NCBI RefSeq assembly: GCF_004027225.2
Contig: NC_044277.2
Location: 89,540,283 to 89,604,282, forward strand
Origin: Strigops habroptila
Lineage: Eukaryota; Chordata; Aves; Psittaciformes; Psittacidae
Length of the DNA stretch: 64,000 nucleotides
Reading direction: 5' to 3'
In this document: piece after piece, positions 1-12,400 of the stretch
Layout: each line of letters begins with the position of its first letter
Position numbering within the stretch: position 1 is the first letter of the stretch
The notes under the pieces: model-generated
Seen by the model: only the letters and a program-made list of their open reading frames with translations
Database searches by the model: none
What the model was told of the DNA's origin: nothing
Made by a program: the position numbers and the translations under genes

Positions 1-112
1 TTTTTTTATCTCCCTGCTCTTTTGATTTTGTTTTTTCTTGGTTTTTTTTTTGGTTTTTTTTTGTTTTTGTTTTTGTTTTTGGTTTTTTTGGGGTTTTTTT
101 GGTTTTTTTTTA
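1..112. repeat. T-rich low-complexity tract (T runs broken by G)
   Basis: Almost pure T with scattered G or GG, approximating a degenerate T(4-8)G repeat. It lies at the window edge inside a HIVEP1 intron. It could be the reverse-complement tail of an old retroelement or simple-sequence drift; no element body is recognisable beside it. Confidence 0.8.
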
Positions 113-3100
113 CCAGTTGTCCTCACCTGAAATCATTTGTGTTGTATCAGGAGCTGTTTCTCAAGCTTCCCCGCATTGATCTTGGCTCCCCTCTCTAAAG
201 CCAATCAGTAGTGTGTGCAGCATTCCAGGGTAAAGATTTTCAGGCAAGAACAGGCTGAAGAATGGAAAGTTTCTGCTAACTGGAAAGCTTTCCTTTCTTG
301 GATGGTGTGCCACAACAGTCCAGCTCACCACTGGAAAGTAGTTAAATGCAGAAGATTCTTACGTGTAAACTAGTAAAAGCTTAAAGAAATTAAAAACATT
401 TTTCTCAAGTGGCTATTTGCCAATGGGAAGAATGTTTAATGAATATTCTAATCTGAAATTTATAACTTTGATGATTCAGGCTGCGAGCATGTTTTTTTTT
501 CCAAGGGATGTTGTAAAGTACCAGAAGTATCAATTGTACTCTGGTCTCTGGGCAACCCTAAGAGCAGGGGTTTTTTCCAGTTTTATACCAGTAATTGAAG
601 ACAGTGGAGTTAAATTGGAGCAAAATGAATAAAGTAGAAATGAATCATGGTCCTTGTCTCTATGGGAGAAGAGAGAGGACGGTGTTAGAAACAAAAAGCA
701 TAAGTAATCGTGGAGAGGAACATTTTACAGTGCTGCTATTTTTCTACCCTTTCCACCAGTACGTGTGGCGTTTGGGGGGATTTTAGGTGAGGTACATTGA
801 AGGATTTCCACACAAGAAACCCATGCTTCTTAGAGACTGGCTGCTCTTTAAAATTTGCAGAGGACCCAAGTCGTCTTCAGCATCAATTTGCATTTTTTTC
901 ATGAAAACTGAAAGAACTTCTTTTTTATTATGTCAATTAGCATTTCTGTAGATCTCTGACAGAAACTCACTGTTTCTGTTAGAGTATCTCTGTGATAGCA
1001 GCATTTTGCATCTGTAAGACACTGAAATGCCTGCTAAAATAGCATATAAGCAGTAAATTAAAGTGCGTAAGTGGGAGGTAAGTAGTAATTTGAACACCTA
1101 TGTTAGGCTATCTTATGTCTGTACATAAACATGTGTTAAAAAAAAAGGGGGTGGGGGGAGAATCCAGAGGTATTGGGCCTTGTGTTAGTTTTTGCACTCT
1201 AGGTGCTTTAGTTAATATACAATTTATTATAATGGAATTTCACTATACTTTGTATAACAACGTGGGCCAAATTTCTTTTTTCCTTTGTCATTTCATTCTT
1301 GAAAATTAAACCTGAACATAATACTTAGTGTTTAGGATTGGAAGATTAGCCATTTAAAGATTGCATTATTTCAGCTGCTGGGAATATTTATGTGGTATTT
1401 GGTTTATTGTATGTATTCTGTATTGTCCAGTACTCTTTTCTTGTTAAATTACAAATGTCACCTTGCTACTTTTTGTTTGCAGTGGAAACAAAAGCAATTC
1501 ATGTGCCAGTAGCGTAGAGGAATTGCAACATGGCTGAGTTGCAATTACTGGAATAGGCTCCACTTCTGATAATTCTTATCCAGAACATCATCTCCTTTCA
1601 ACTCGTATGAATGCTGTTAAAACATGCAGGGTGAAATTTCTTTCTTCCTACACACAGGCAGAGTTGTCATGTGTGCTTTGGTAGAACTGCTCAGATATTT
1701 GAAATTCCAGCCCAAATCAGTCAGAAGGCTGCACGAAGGCACACAAATTGGAATGGTACTTGCAGCCTGTGCAGATTCCGAGGGCTTTGAATTAAATAAG
1801 ATGCTTTTCCTCTGATCTGTATTCCTCATCAGCCACATTCCTCATCAGGTGGGAAGTAAAGGCGGTGGCTGAGACTGCATGGTGGACTATGGGCAAGGAT
1901 CGGGTGCCAGAATGATGTCACCCTGCAATATAGATAATGACCAGCGTAATTCATCAGTCATTTTTAGTCAGCCAGTGAAGTCGTTCCTCTTGCCAAGAGT
2001 TCGCAAGCTTACAGCATTTTATAATGAGTAGAAAACATAAGGCCAGACTTCTTTTTTTTTACCTCTCATCATTTTATTCACTTATCAATATGAGCAAATG
2101 TGGTAAGTGTGCCAGCTACGTGGGTAGAACAGTTTATAAATACAGCAGTAATAATTGCTGCCTAATTGGATCATTCCTTCATTGTTGCCCATTTTATAAA
2201 TATCCTAGACTTGGAAGGAGTAGATTTTAATTGGCAAATGTTGGGGGAACTCATCCTTCTTTTTTTTTCTTCCCTTTTTTTTTTTTTTTTAAAAAAAGAA
2301 AGTTCCCTAATTAATAATCAGGGGAGATGGAGAAATGTATTTTTGTTCTGCTAGACAACTGGTATGCTTTTTCTTGTAATTTGGACTGGCAGTGGGAGTT
2401 AAGTGTGGAGTCCTGCTTTGGAAGGGTTCTGAAGCCCCTGTAACAACCTCACTAAATTGGGAACAGTAAATTTCCACACCAAAACAGGTATATTTTTTGA
2501 AAAATACTAGCAATCAGAAATGTTACCTGTTAGTATCTTCCCTCAGTATGCCTCTCCTTCCCACCCTTTTCCTCTTTACTGTGCTGTGGGAAAGCAGCTC
2601 CTGCCAGCCATGAGGCGCTGCTGGGTTGTGGGTTGGTGGGTGAGACCCGAGACTCACAGCAATAGGAAGGAAAGCAGTCAGGGAAGCCCTACGTTGCCCC
2701 TGCCCCTGCCCTACTGTGGTAGATACCAGGCAGAGGGCAGCTATCGCTGGGGATACAGTACTGAAACATCAAGACTTCAGCAGTGGGGAAAGGGCACGGG
2801 TAATTGTTTGCGCACTGAAGTTTCACCCTTTTTATTAAATTGTGGGGGGCAGTGTATCATGCAGCTGCAGAGCTCAGTCTGTGCAGCCTAGTTGCCACAT
2901 TGAGGGCAAAGGAGTGAAGCTGTAGCTGTTCAGAAAGCACTTGGGTTTGACTGTAAGCATCTTCTTTCTGAAGAAGGCTATCCGTGAACTAGAAAACATC
3001 ACCTTCATCTTCCCAGAAGATATACTTCCTACTGCAGATTCAAAACATTCCTGGTTTCCTACAGTGCCATAATCTCCATATGGATTTACCAGTCCACAAA

Positions 3101-3283
3101 TAGTCAATGCACAGTAGAGAAGTTAAGCAAAAGATTCTTTTTGTTTCATATATCATAATATTTTTTTTAATTGGTTATTATAATTGTGGCTTTTATGATG
3201 CTTTTATTCATCAGAACTTACGGGATTGAATGGCATATAAAAGATACCAATTTTAAGGGTATGCATATCTCATTTTCTTTCAG
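1..3283 (+). other. HIVEP1: HIVEP1 intron, 3' portion upstream of the first visible exon
   Basis: AT-rich sequence without a supportable exon. It ends in a pyrimidine-rich tract and the AG at 3282-3283. In vertebrate HIVEP1 the very large exon encoding the N-terminal fingers and most of the protein lies 5' of this point, so it is outside the window and this intron is at least 3.3 kb. Short open frames here (for example 2520-2891) show no recognisable domain and look like chance. Confidence 0.85.
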
Positions 3284-3417
3284 CGAGCATTAAACAGAAA
3301 AAAATTGACTGCCACTGAATTCAGCAATAAGGAAAGCTCTGAATCAAGTACTGAGCACGACAAAGAAAACTCCTTTATCAAAACTGAACCAAGAAGAGTT
3401 AAAATATTTGATGGAGG
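3284..3417 (+). CDS. HIVEP1: HIVEP1 exon (linker upstream of ZAS-C fingers)
   Basis: Begins after TTTCTTTCAG and reads [17 protein letters not shown] onward, ending VKIFDGG with two bases of the last Gly codon (134 nt, phase 0 in, phase 2 out). It encodes a charged linker without a finger. It ends at a GC donor (GGGCAAGT), which is needed to read on into Tyr-Lys-Ser-Asn in the next exon as in the family. Confidence 0.9.
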
Positions 3418-6400
3418 GCAAGTATTGTATTTTGTATACTAGATATCATTGGAAGATATTTTTTCCCCTGATTCTAGACTTTGCAGAGATGTTACTTCCT
3501 GATTGATTTATTTCAAACAACCATTCCCATATTGTGGTCTGTGAATGTTGGTTTGTGTTTCCAAGAAAAATGGAAAGTCATCAGAAGCATGGAGCCATGA
3601 GAGTTACGAGGAGGAGTAATGAAATAAAGAACAGCAGGCAATACAATTAATTTTTTTTTTTTCCAGAGGACAAACATTCATCAGCAGTAAAGGCAGCTGG
3701 ATACAGCCATAGATGTAAATTATTCTCCTATTTTTCTCTTACATGATAAATAATACCTATTCTGCAGTATGGTTGTATAACCGTAGCTGGAAAGGATATA
3801 GTCCAGGGGCTAAGCAGCAGTCTCTGGCAGTTTACTGTGGCATACACAGGCTGGAGAACTTCTGATTTGAAAAGTGCCATGGAAATATTTACTGAGAGCC
3901 CTCGTTCACGCACTGTAATGCTTTAAATCGGTTGCCTGATGTGAGTAACAGTTGCTTTAGCCACAGTGTTGTGCTATGTACAACATCTTATAAAACACAT
4001 TTTCTAGTAGAAGAGTGTCAGTGACACTTCTAAAAATTCTGAGCACAAATGATGTCTATTTTATTATTCTCGTAACTTCTTGTGGGCTCTAGGGCTTTTA
4101 TTGGTGCCTGGTTTGAATCCAGTCTAGGCCAGCAGTTAAGCCATTACCAGCTGCACAGGTAAAACATTGCTACATGTCTCTGCTCAGATCCAGATGTTGC
4201 AGGGACCAGGTCGCAAAAGCTAAGCACCACCTTTGGCATCCTTGAGCAGAGATGTGAAGGATGTAATTGAACCTCAGTGACTTTTTCCATCTAGAGACTA
4301 AGTAGGCTGACTCCAGAGCACATTGGTAGGGAATTTTAAAGATTTTCCTATTGTTGTAATTAATGTTATTCCTTTTCTGCATCCAACGCCTCAAAGAGCC
4401 TCAAAAGTGCCTTTTTAAAGCTTCCTCATGGAGCCCAAACCTGCTTCCAAGAGTTGACACTTTTAAAAAGAATGTTCATGTGTTGCAAAGAGGAAATTTG
4501 AAATCTTTAAATGCTTAGTATCAGATGGTACCTTTCTTAAAAAAGATATGCTGTTATTCCTAAATAAGTCCTTGATTACCTAATGAAAAGTCTAGATAGA
4601 GGTTTAACAAATAAATGCAGAAGTTGAGCAGAAAACGAGCAAGATTGGTTTTGTCACACATTCATTTTTATCTATTATATTTATTTATATAAAATTCTGG
4701 TAGTTTAGGATTTCTAACTAGAATCATTTTTCCATTACACCTGATTGACTTACTCTTATGGTGCTGTTAGGTACAAGTCAAATGAAGACTATGTGTATGT
4801 TCGGGGGAGAGGGAGAGGGAAATATATCTGTGAAGAATGTGGAATACGTTGCAAGAAACCCAGCATGCTGAAGAAGCATATTCGCACACATACAGATGTC
4901 CGTCCTTACCACTGCAATTACTGCAATTTTTCCTTCAAAACTAAAGGTAGGGGTACTTTTCTGTGTACATTTCTCCCCTTTTTTCTTTCTACTTTAAAGT
5001 ATAATTCTTGTCTTCTCCCATTTGGCTGTTCATGAGCTAAAGAAGTTGTCTCTCTGTGGAGTTTTTTTGTCTAATGCTTCAGATATTTGTAGTTTCTGAT
5101 TTCCTTCTTTTCCTTTGTCTTCTGTATGTTTATTCAGATAATCACATCTTTACATGAATGAACTGTGTGGCATGCCACGGTGGGTGAGAAATTGGAGTGG
5201 AAAAGGGAAATTCTGTGGGAGTATGATGGAAGTTAGGTGAAGATAAGTGAGCTGGTTAGCTGCCCATCCTAGATAGGGATGGGAACACAGAACTTTAAAT
5301 CGCTAGCAGTGTTCTTTTGGAGGTATGAGGTTGACATATATTGTTCTGCTATTGGCACTCATCTAATTGGTCTGGGAAAGAATTTGGCCTTTATTGAATT
5401 ACTATATTAAAATATCCTTGAGGGACAAGGTTCACTTTCCACTTGACCTTCTAAGACCCAAAGATGGACCCCTACTTTTTGAAGCCTGTTTACACCAGGT
5501 ACTTCAATTCATCCTAATTTAAGCAGGTGGTATATTAAGCAGTGGTAGATCTAGGACTCAAGAGAAGTGAAACAGACAGGAGAAGTTCACAGCCAAAATA
5601 CTTTCAGCGAAAAAATTCTAAGCAGTAAAATTTTTCTTGGCTTTGAACATCATTTAGCAGTAATCCCCCCAGCTGTAACCTCAGAAACATTTGTATTTTT
5701 AGTGGGTTCAAGACTGCTCAGCAGTTGGGTGGAAAACTTCCAAGAAATAACCCAGTGCTGCAGAAAGTGGGATGGATAGTCTTTGCATGTGTCAAAACCT
5801 ATCACTGCATCCTGACAGACTGGGTCATCATGTTGCCTTTAAGATGAAATTCCAGAGTGTGAATCCAGTAAATTCTGATTATGGCTTTTGCAGAGTAGGC
5901 ATGCTGGCCAAGTTTGAGTGATTAAGTTCTGCCCATTTGAAATTCTCCTTGGTTTCAGTTGTAGCAGATACTTGTATTCACTTCCTCTTCTGCAGTTGCT
6001 ATGCTCGGCTGTTGCTATTACTGCTGGCAGAGTCAGTCACACAGTTGAATGCTTGATGTTTGGCAAACCACAAACTTCATGACAGGATAGTATAGCCAGT
6101 AACTTCATGCAGTATATAAAGCCAGGAAATTTGCTGTTGGTGAGTCAATACATTCATATAGCTTCATAACAATTATTTTGAAATTTGGGGTGAATTACTA
6201 CCTTCATTTCAAAGCAGGAATAAAGTACTCCAAGACCATTGAAGAGTCGCCAGTTCCACCACTGTATTTCTTCCATTGAAATATCTCAAAGAAGCAGTTT
6301 TTTAAGTATAAAGTGAGCAGTTACTCATAATAATATACATTGCACAAATATCATCGTTTACAGATTTCTGATCTACTCTTAACCTTTTCTTGATTCTATT

Positions 6401-9400
6401 TGCTGTATTTTCTTTTTAAAGAAGGGGAAAGCAGCCTGCAGGGCCCCTTAGCTGTTAGGCGTTCACTTCTGAGATTCAGATTGAATATATTCATGCACTG
6501 ATTTTGAATAAAATTAATCTGTTTGTTTAGCTTGGCAATGAAAATGATGACAGTAAAAATAGAATCCATCAAATACTAAAAGAGCTTCAAGATATGAACT
6601 TTTAGTTTCATGCAATAGTTTTCTGTCAACATGACTTTGAAGACTGAGTCACGCGTTTTTATACTTTGCCATAAACAAATGAAGGATCTTTTACACTGGT
6701 GCAAAATACATTGTCCTCTAGGATTTCCATCCTACCGTATTATTTGCATGATTGGAGTGCTGCAATGGATGGCTACAGGCTCTTCAGAAGGGATAGACAA
6801 GGAAAAAGAGGTGGTGGGGTTGTGTTGTGTGTCGGGGACTGCATTGACTGCCTTGAACTCAATGTTGTGAGTGACAAGGCTGAATGTCTGTGCATGAAGA
6901 TCAGGGGTAGGCCAACCAAGCAGATATCCTGGTAAGGGTCTGTTATAGACCACCCAGCCAGAATGAAGCTACAGATGAAGTGTTCTTCAAACAACTGGGA
7001 GAAGTTTCACGATCGCTTTCCCTGTTCTTGTGGAGGACTTCAACCTACCAGATGTCTGCTGGAAGTACAACACAGCATAGAAGAAACACTCCAGAAGGTT
7101 CTTGGAGGATGTGGAAGATAACTTCCTAACCGAGCTGGTTAGTGAGCCAACTAGGGGAGATGCCTGGCTAGATTTGCTGTTCACAGAGAAAGACTGGTGG
7201 GTCATGTGATGATTGGAGGCTGTCTTGGGCAAAGCGATCACAAAATGATCAAATTTTCAATCTTTGGAGAAGTCAGGAAGAAGATCAGCAAAACCTCCAC
7301 CTTAGACTTCTGGAGGGCTGACTTAGGCCTGTTTAGGACACTGGTTGGCAGAATTACTCTTCAAGTAATTCAAGGTGCAGGAGCAAGCAGGAAAGAGACC
7401 AGCCTGGCTGAACAGGGAGATATTGCTTGAACTCAGGAAAAAAAAGAGAATTTGTCACCTGTGGAAGAAGGGACAGTTACCCCATGAAAAGTACAAGAAT
7501 GTTGTTAGGTTATGTAGAGGGAAAGTTAGAAAGGCAAAGGCACAGATGGAACTAAATCTGGCCACTGCCATAAAAGATAACAAAAAGTACTTTTACAAAT
7601 ATATTAGCAATAAAAGAAGGGTCAAGGAGAATCTCCATCCTCTACTGGATACTAGAGGAAACCTAGTGACTCAGGATGAGGAAAAGGCTGCCTTTGCCTC
7701 AGTCTTTAATAGTCACACCAGCCATCCTCAGGGTACTCAGTTCCCTGAGTTGGATTGCAGAGATGGGGAGCTGATTCAGTGATGAATTCGCCATGATTCA
7801 GAAAGAAGTGGTTAGTGACCTCCTGCTCCATGTAGACATACACAAATCTATGGGGCCAGATGGGTTACACCCAAGAGTGCTGAAGGAGCTGGCAGAGGAG
7901 CTTGCTAAGCCACTCTCCATCATCTATCAGCAGTCCTGGTCTAGTGGGCAGGTCCCTGAGAATTGGAGGTTGGCCAATGTGACGCTTCTCTACGAAAAGG
8001 GCAGGAGGGAAGACCCTGAGAATTACAGGCCTGTCAACCTGACCTCAGTGCCAGGGAAGGTCATGGAGCAGATGATCCTAAGTGAGATGATAAAGCACGT
8101 GCTGGAAAACAGAGGGATCAGGCCCAGTCAGCATGGGTTCATGAAGGGCGGGTCCTGCTTGAACAACTTGATCTCCTACAGTAAGGTGACCTGTCTGGTT
8201 GGTGAGGGAAAGGCTGTGGACATTGTCTGATTGGACTTAAGTAAAGCATTTGACACTGTCTTCTGCAGCGTTCTGTTGGAGAAATTGGCTACTCATGGCG
8301 TGGATAGGTGGATTCTTCACTGAGTTGGAAACTGGCTGGATTGCCGAGCCCAAAGAATTGTGGTAAATGATATCACATCTAGTTGATGACCAGTCACTAG
8401 TGGTGTCCCTCAGGGCTCAGTGTTAGGGCCAGTGTTGTTTAATATCTTCACTGATGATCTGGATGAGGGGATCAAGTGCACCCTCAGTAAACTTGCAGAC
8501 AACATCTAGTTGGGCAGGAGTGTTGATCAGCTAAGGATAGGAAAGCTTTGCAGAGGGATCTGGGCAGGCTGGATTAATGGGCTGTGGCCAATGGTATGAG
8601 GTTCAACAAGGCAAAGTGCCAAGTCCTGCATTTGGGCCATAATAACCCCATGCAAAGCTACATATTTGGGGAAGAGTGGCTGGAAAGCTGCTTGGCGGAA
8701 AAGAACCTGGGGTGTTGGGCAACAGCCTGCTGAACATGAGCCAGCTTGTGCCCAGGCAGCCAAGAAGCCCAACGGCATCCTGGCTTGTATCAGCAATAGT
8801 GTGGCCAGCAGGGCCAGTGCAGTGATCGTCCCCCTGTACTGGGCACTGGTGAGGCTGCACCTCAAATACCATGTTCTGTTCTGGGCCCCTCACTACAAGA
8901 AAGAAATTGAGGTGCTGGAGCAGGTCCAGAAAAGGACAACAAAGCTGGTGAAGGATCTGGAGCACAAGGGTGATGAGGAATGGCCGAGGGAACTGGAGTT
9001 ATTTAGTCTGGAGAAGAGAAGGCTCAGGGGCGACCTTATCGCTCTCCACAACTACTTGAAAGGAGGCTGTAGGAGGGGGTCAGTCTCTTCTCCCAAGTAA
9101 CAAGTGATAGGACAAGAGGTAATGGCCTCAAGCTGCACCAGGGGAGGTTTAGACTGGATATTAGGAAAAATGAGAGGGTGGTCAGGTATTGGAACAGGCT
9201 TCCCAGGAAAGTGGTGGAATCACCATCCCTCAGTGTTCAAAACCTGTGTAGACGAGGCCCTCAGTGACATGGTTTAGTGGTGGACATGGCAGTCCTGGGG
9301 TAATGGTTGGGCTTAATGATCTTAAAGGCCTTTTCCAACCTGGTTGATTCTATGATCTCAAGTAAAGAACTTCATGAGATGTAGCCAGAGAGCTTTCTGG

Positions 9401-12400
9401 ATGGTGAATCTGCTGCAGCCCTTGACATTAAGGGGCAAGGTTCTATCAAGTGTGAAATCAAATTATACAGGTGGTTACAAATGTAGCTGAATAAGATATA
9501 GACATGTTGAGTGTATATTTGTATACATTTGTATAGTCACAGGACAGATAATTTTTTTAATTTTTTCTTAAGGAAATTTAACCAAACATATGAAGTCAAA
9601 GGCACATAGCAAGAAATGCATGGATTTGGGAGTCTCGGTAGCCTTAATAGATGACCAGGATGGAGAAGAAGAATTTGGTAAGAAATTAAAATCATCTTTC
9701 TTTACTGCATTTTGTATTTATTTTGTCATCCCAGTTTCTTACCCTTTCTTTTCCAAAGCTTTTAAATTCTTCGTAGCGAATAGATACAGAGATGAAAATC
9801 TTAGAAGCTAGTCCAAGGGAATAAGAAATGCTGGAAAAACTTTAACCTAAAGAAATGACGAGCATATGCTAAAGATAAATTGCTGCTGAATTTTTCACAA
9901 AGTGTTATGCAGTTTAACTTCAACAGTTTCACAGTTAAATATGACAAGACTGAAAATACCAGCAAAACAGCTGTTTGCCTAGAAAAAAAAGGTAGCCAAA
10001 TGTAGGGTTTCTTTGAAAATAGATGTGCATGTAATTGTCAAACTTTTGAGATGCACATTTCATAAAAATTATATCACTAACATGCCACCAGAATCACAAA
10101 TATGTTGCTGAGTGCTCTGCAAGGAGGGTTATCTTCTTCCAGTGTAGAGTTCTGTTCTGTTTCACAAATAAATCAGCAGGTAGAAATCATTTAGAAATTA
10201 CCAGCATTATTCATCTTGACCTGTTCTATTTCTCCATTAGTGATGAGAGTGTTATCAAAATGAATATTTGCTAATAACTGGGATTTTGCACTTCCCGCAT
10301 CTTGAGTTGGCTCCGCTGAAGAGGACATGAGATCGAGAACAATCAAAGAGGGCTGAACTGGGTTCATGTGGGTTTTGCTCACCATAATAAGAAAGATGTA
10401 GCTGCACCAGATGCAGTGAGGTGGAGAACAGGGTTGTGCATTAGGACTGTTTCGTATCTCGGCATGTATCAGTGCAGTGGTCACATTTTCTTCTTCCGTT
10501 TCTCAGCAGGGAGATGCGTCGTGTCGCCTTGCCTTGTCATATTTTTCTTCTTCCAGTGGAATAGTTTATTAGATTGCAGAAGAGGTTTTGAGAAAAGAAA
10601 GCAGTGGGGGTCTTTATTTAAACAGTAAAGGGCAAGAAAGATGAATGCACTTGGTCCCATATGACAACCGCCAGCAGAATAAGCGAATCAGCTTGAATCT
10701 AATTCTAAATAATGCTGGGAATATAACTCAGCTGGTATGATTCAGTGGTGTGCTAGGTACAAAGAAACCTGCATTTTCCCTTTTTTGGCATTCTTCGACA
10801 TAGTCCTTTTCAATAAGCTAAAAACATGGTCCCCCCCCTTTGCAATTTGAGGTACCAAATAAGTAACACAGAAGAAGGTAAGCAGCGGTACAAATTACTG
10901 TCCTTTTCTCACAAAGGAACAGTTTCCGTTAACATTTTCAACCTTCCCATGACACAAAAATCGTCACTTTTTAAAGCAATGTTCTGTAGCTTTTGACATT
11001 TTATTTAGTTTTATAAAGTACATCTGAGCAGGCATTTCCATTTACTAGGAACTGAAAACATTTTACTGATTGATAAATTGATATTCCCAATTGCATACAT
11101 TAAAAATTGTATTTGTGGTTATAATGTAATGGGAAATGTTTCAAATGTTAACAGAATTATCAGTAACACTTGGTAGAAGTAAGCCGTTTCAAACATTTGT
11201 TGAAAGATTGCTTTTCTTTGGCTTCAAGACTACTGAAATGAGAGAGAGAGAGAGAGACTACCTTTTTACATGTCATGTATACGTGTGTATAACCATAGTG
11301 TAAATATATTACGTATTCCCTTGAACTATGTTCTTTGCTTCAGCATAGTTATTATTAATAAATTAAATATTCTATTTTGGAAAAAAAAAGGCAAGACAAA
11401 CATTCAGCAGGTTCTGCTACATAATCCTTGAAATTCTGCCAGAAATTTTGTTTTAAGATGCTTCCACGCACCACCTGCCACCCACCCTCCAGAAAAAAAA
11501 AAAAAAATAGAGCAGGTAACACTTCTTGCTTTAACTAAGAACCCTAAAAAAACCAAACCCACCAACTTGGTGATAAAATCCCTACCTTGTCTAAATGATC
11601 TGGCTCAGGTACCCATAGCAAAACAGCTGTGCAGCACAAAGCTCAGCACTAAAGTCCTGTCCAAGAAACAGGGTAATAAAGCCCATGATAAACACACGTT
11701 TGCTGCAGCCAAACCAGTCCAGCCTCCGAAAAAATCCAACAAAGGGCATTGACTATTACCCAGGTAAATTCAGTGAATAACTGTACACTTTTAAAATGTG
11801 ACTTCACCTGTCAGCTTACCTTTCACACATGAAAGTATTTCTCCTGATAATTCAGAAACTTGCTTGTAGGCCCATTTCTAAGGCAAAGAGTCAGGAGAGA
11901 AAAAAAAGTGTGATGTATTTGCATACAGGCTTTTTTAAATGTAGGTGGTTCTGTTGCCCTCTCCAAAATCTTGTACATGCTAATTTTTTGGCTGTGTTTG
12001 AATGTGATTAAATATGGGGTTTTTTTTGAGGTGTCTAATTAGTCTCAGTTTACAAAGCAGCTTCGACTACTTCTTTGGCTGCCCTTTCTCCAGGGCAGTG
12101 CAGCAGAGCTCACATTGGGGCCAGCACCCTTGTGCCAGATCTGGGCTTAAGAGACAGTCCTGCCAGCAGTATGTCACCCGCAAAGGAAAACGTGATGGGC
12201 CTTGGGCCACAAGCTTCACTCGTGGTGTTAGTCTTTGGCTCCTTCACCCCTCCTCCCTCTGACGTGCATTGCTGACGGGTTTGTGTCAAATAATCCTTTT
12301 GGTGCTTTAAAAACTGACGTCTTTAAACGCATACATTTTTTACTTCAGGAGTTGCATGGTTGTCAGAAACGATCTCTCTCTTAGAGAGTGGTCTGTCTGG

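Larger units (their letters stand above)
4947..9572 (+). other. HIVEP1: HIVEP1 intron splitting zinc finger 2, contains a CR1 LINE
   Basis: A 4.6-kb intron that interrupts finger 2 between its Cys pair and His pair. The 4947-6744 part is unique AT-rich sequence with nothing recognised. From about 6745 to 9356 it is a CR1 retrotransposon in the same orientation as the gene. The remaining 200 bp lead to the acceptor TTTTTTCTTAAG ending at 9572. Confidence 0.9.

Noticed and set aside
2520..2891. 123-codon open frame in the first intron segment
   Set aside because: No recognisable domain or homologue and no splice bounds that fit HIVEP1 phases.
8527..8965. Two overlapping minus-strand open frames of 112 and 120 codons
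   Set aside because: They are antisense to CR1 ORF2, whose plus-strand frames match reverse transcriptase.
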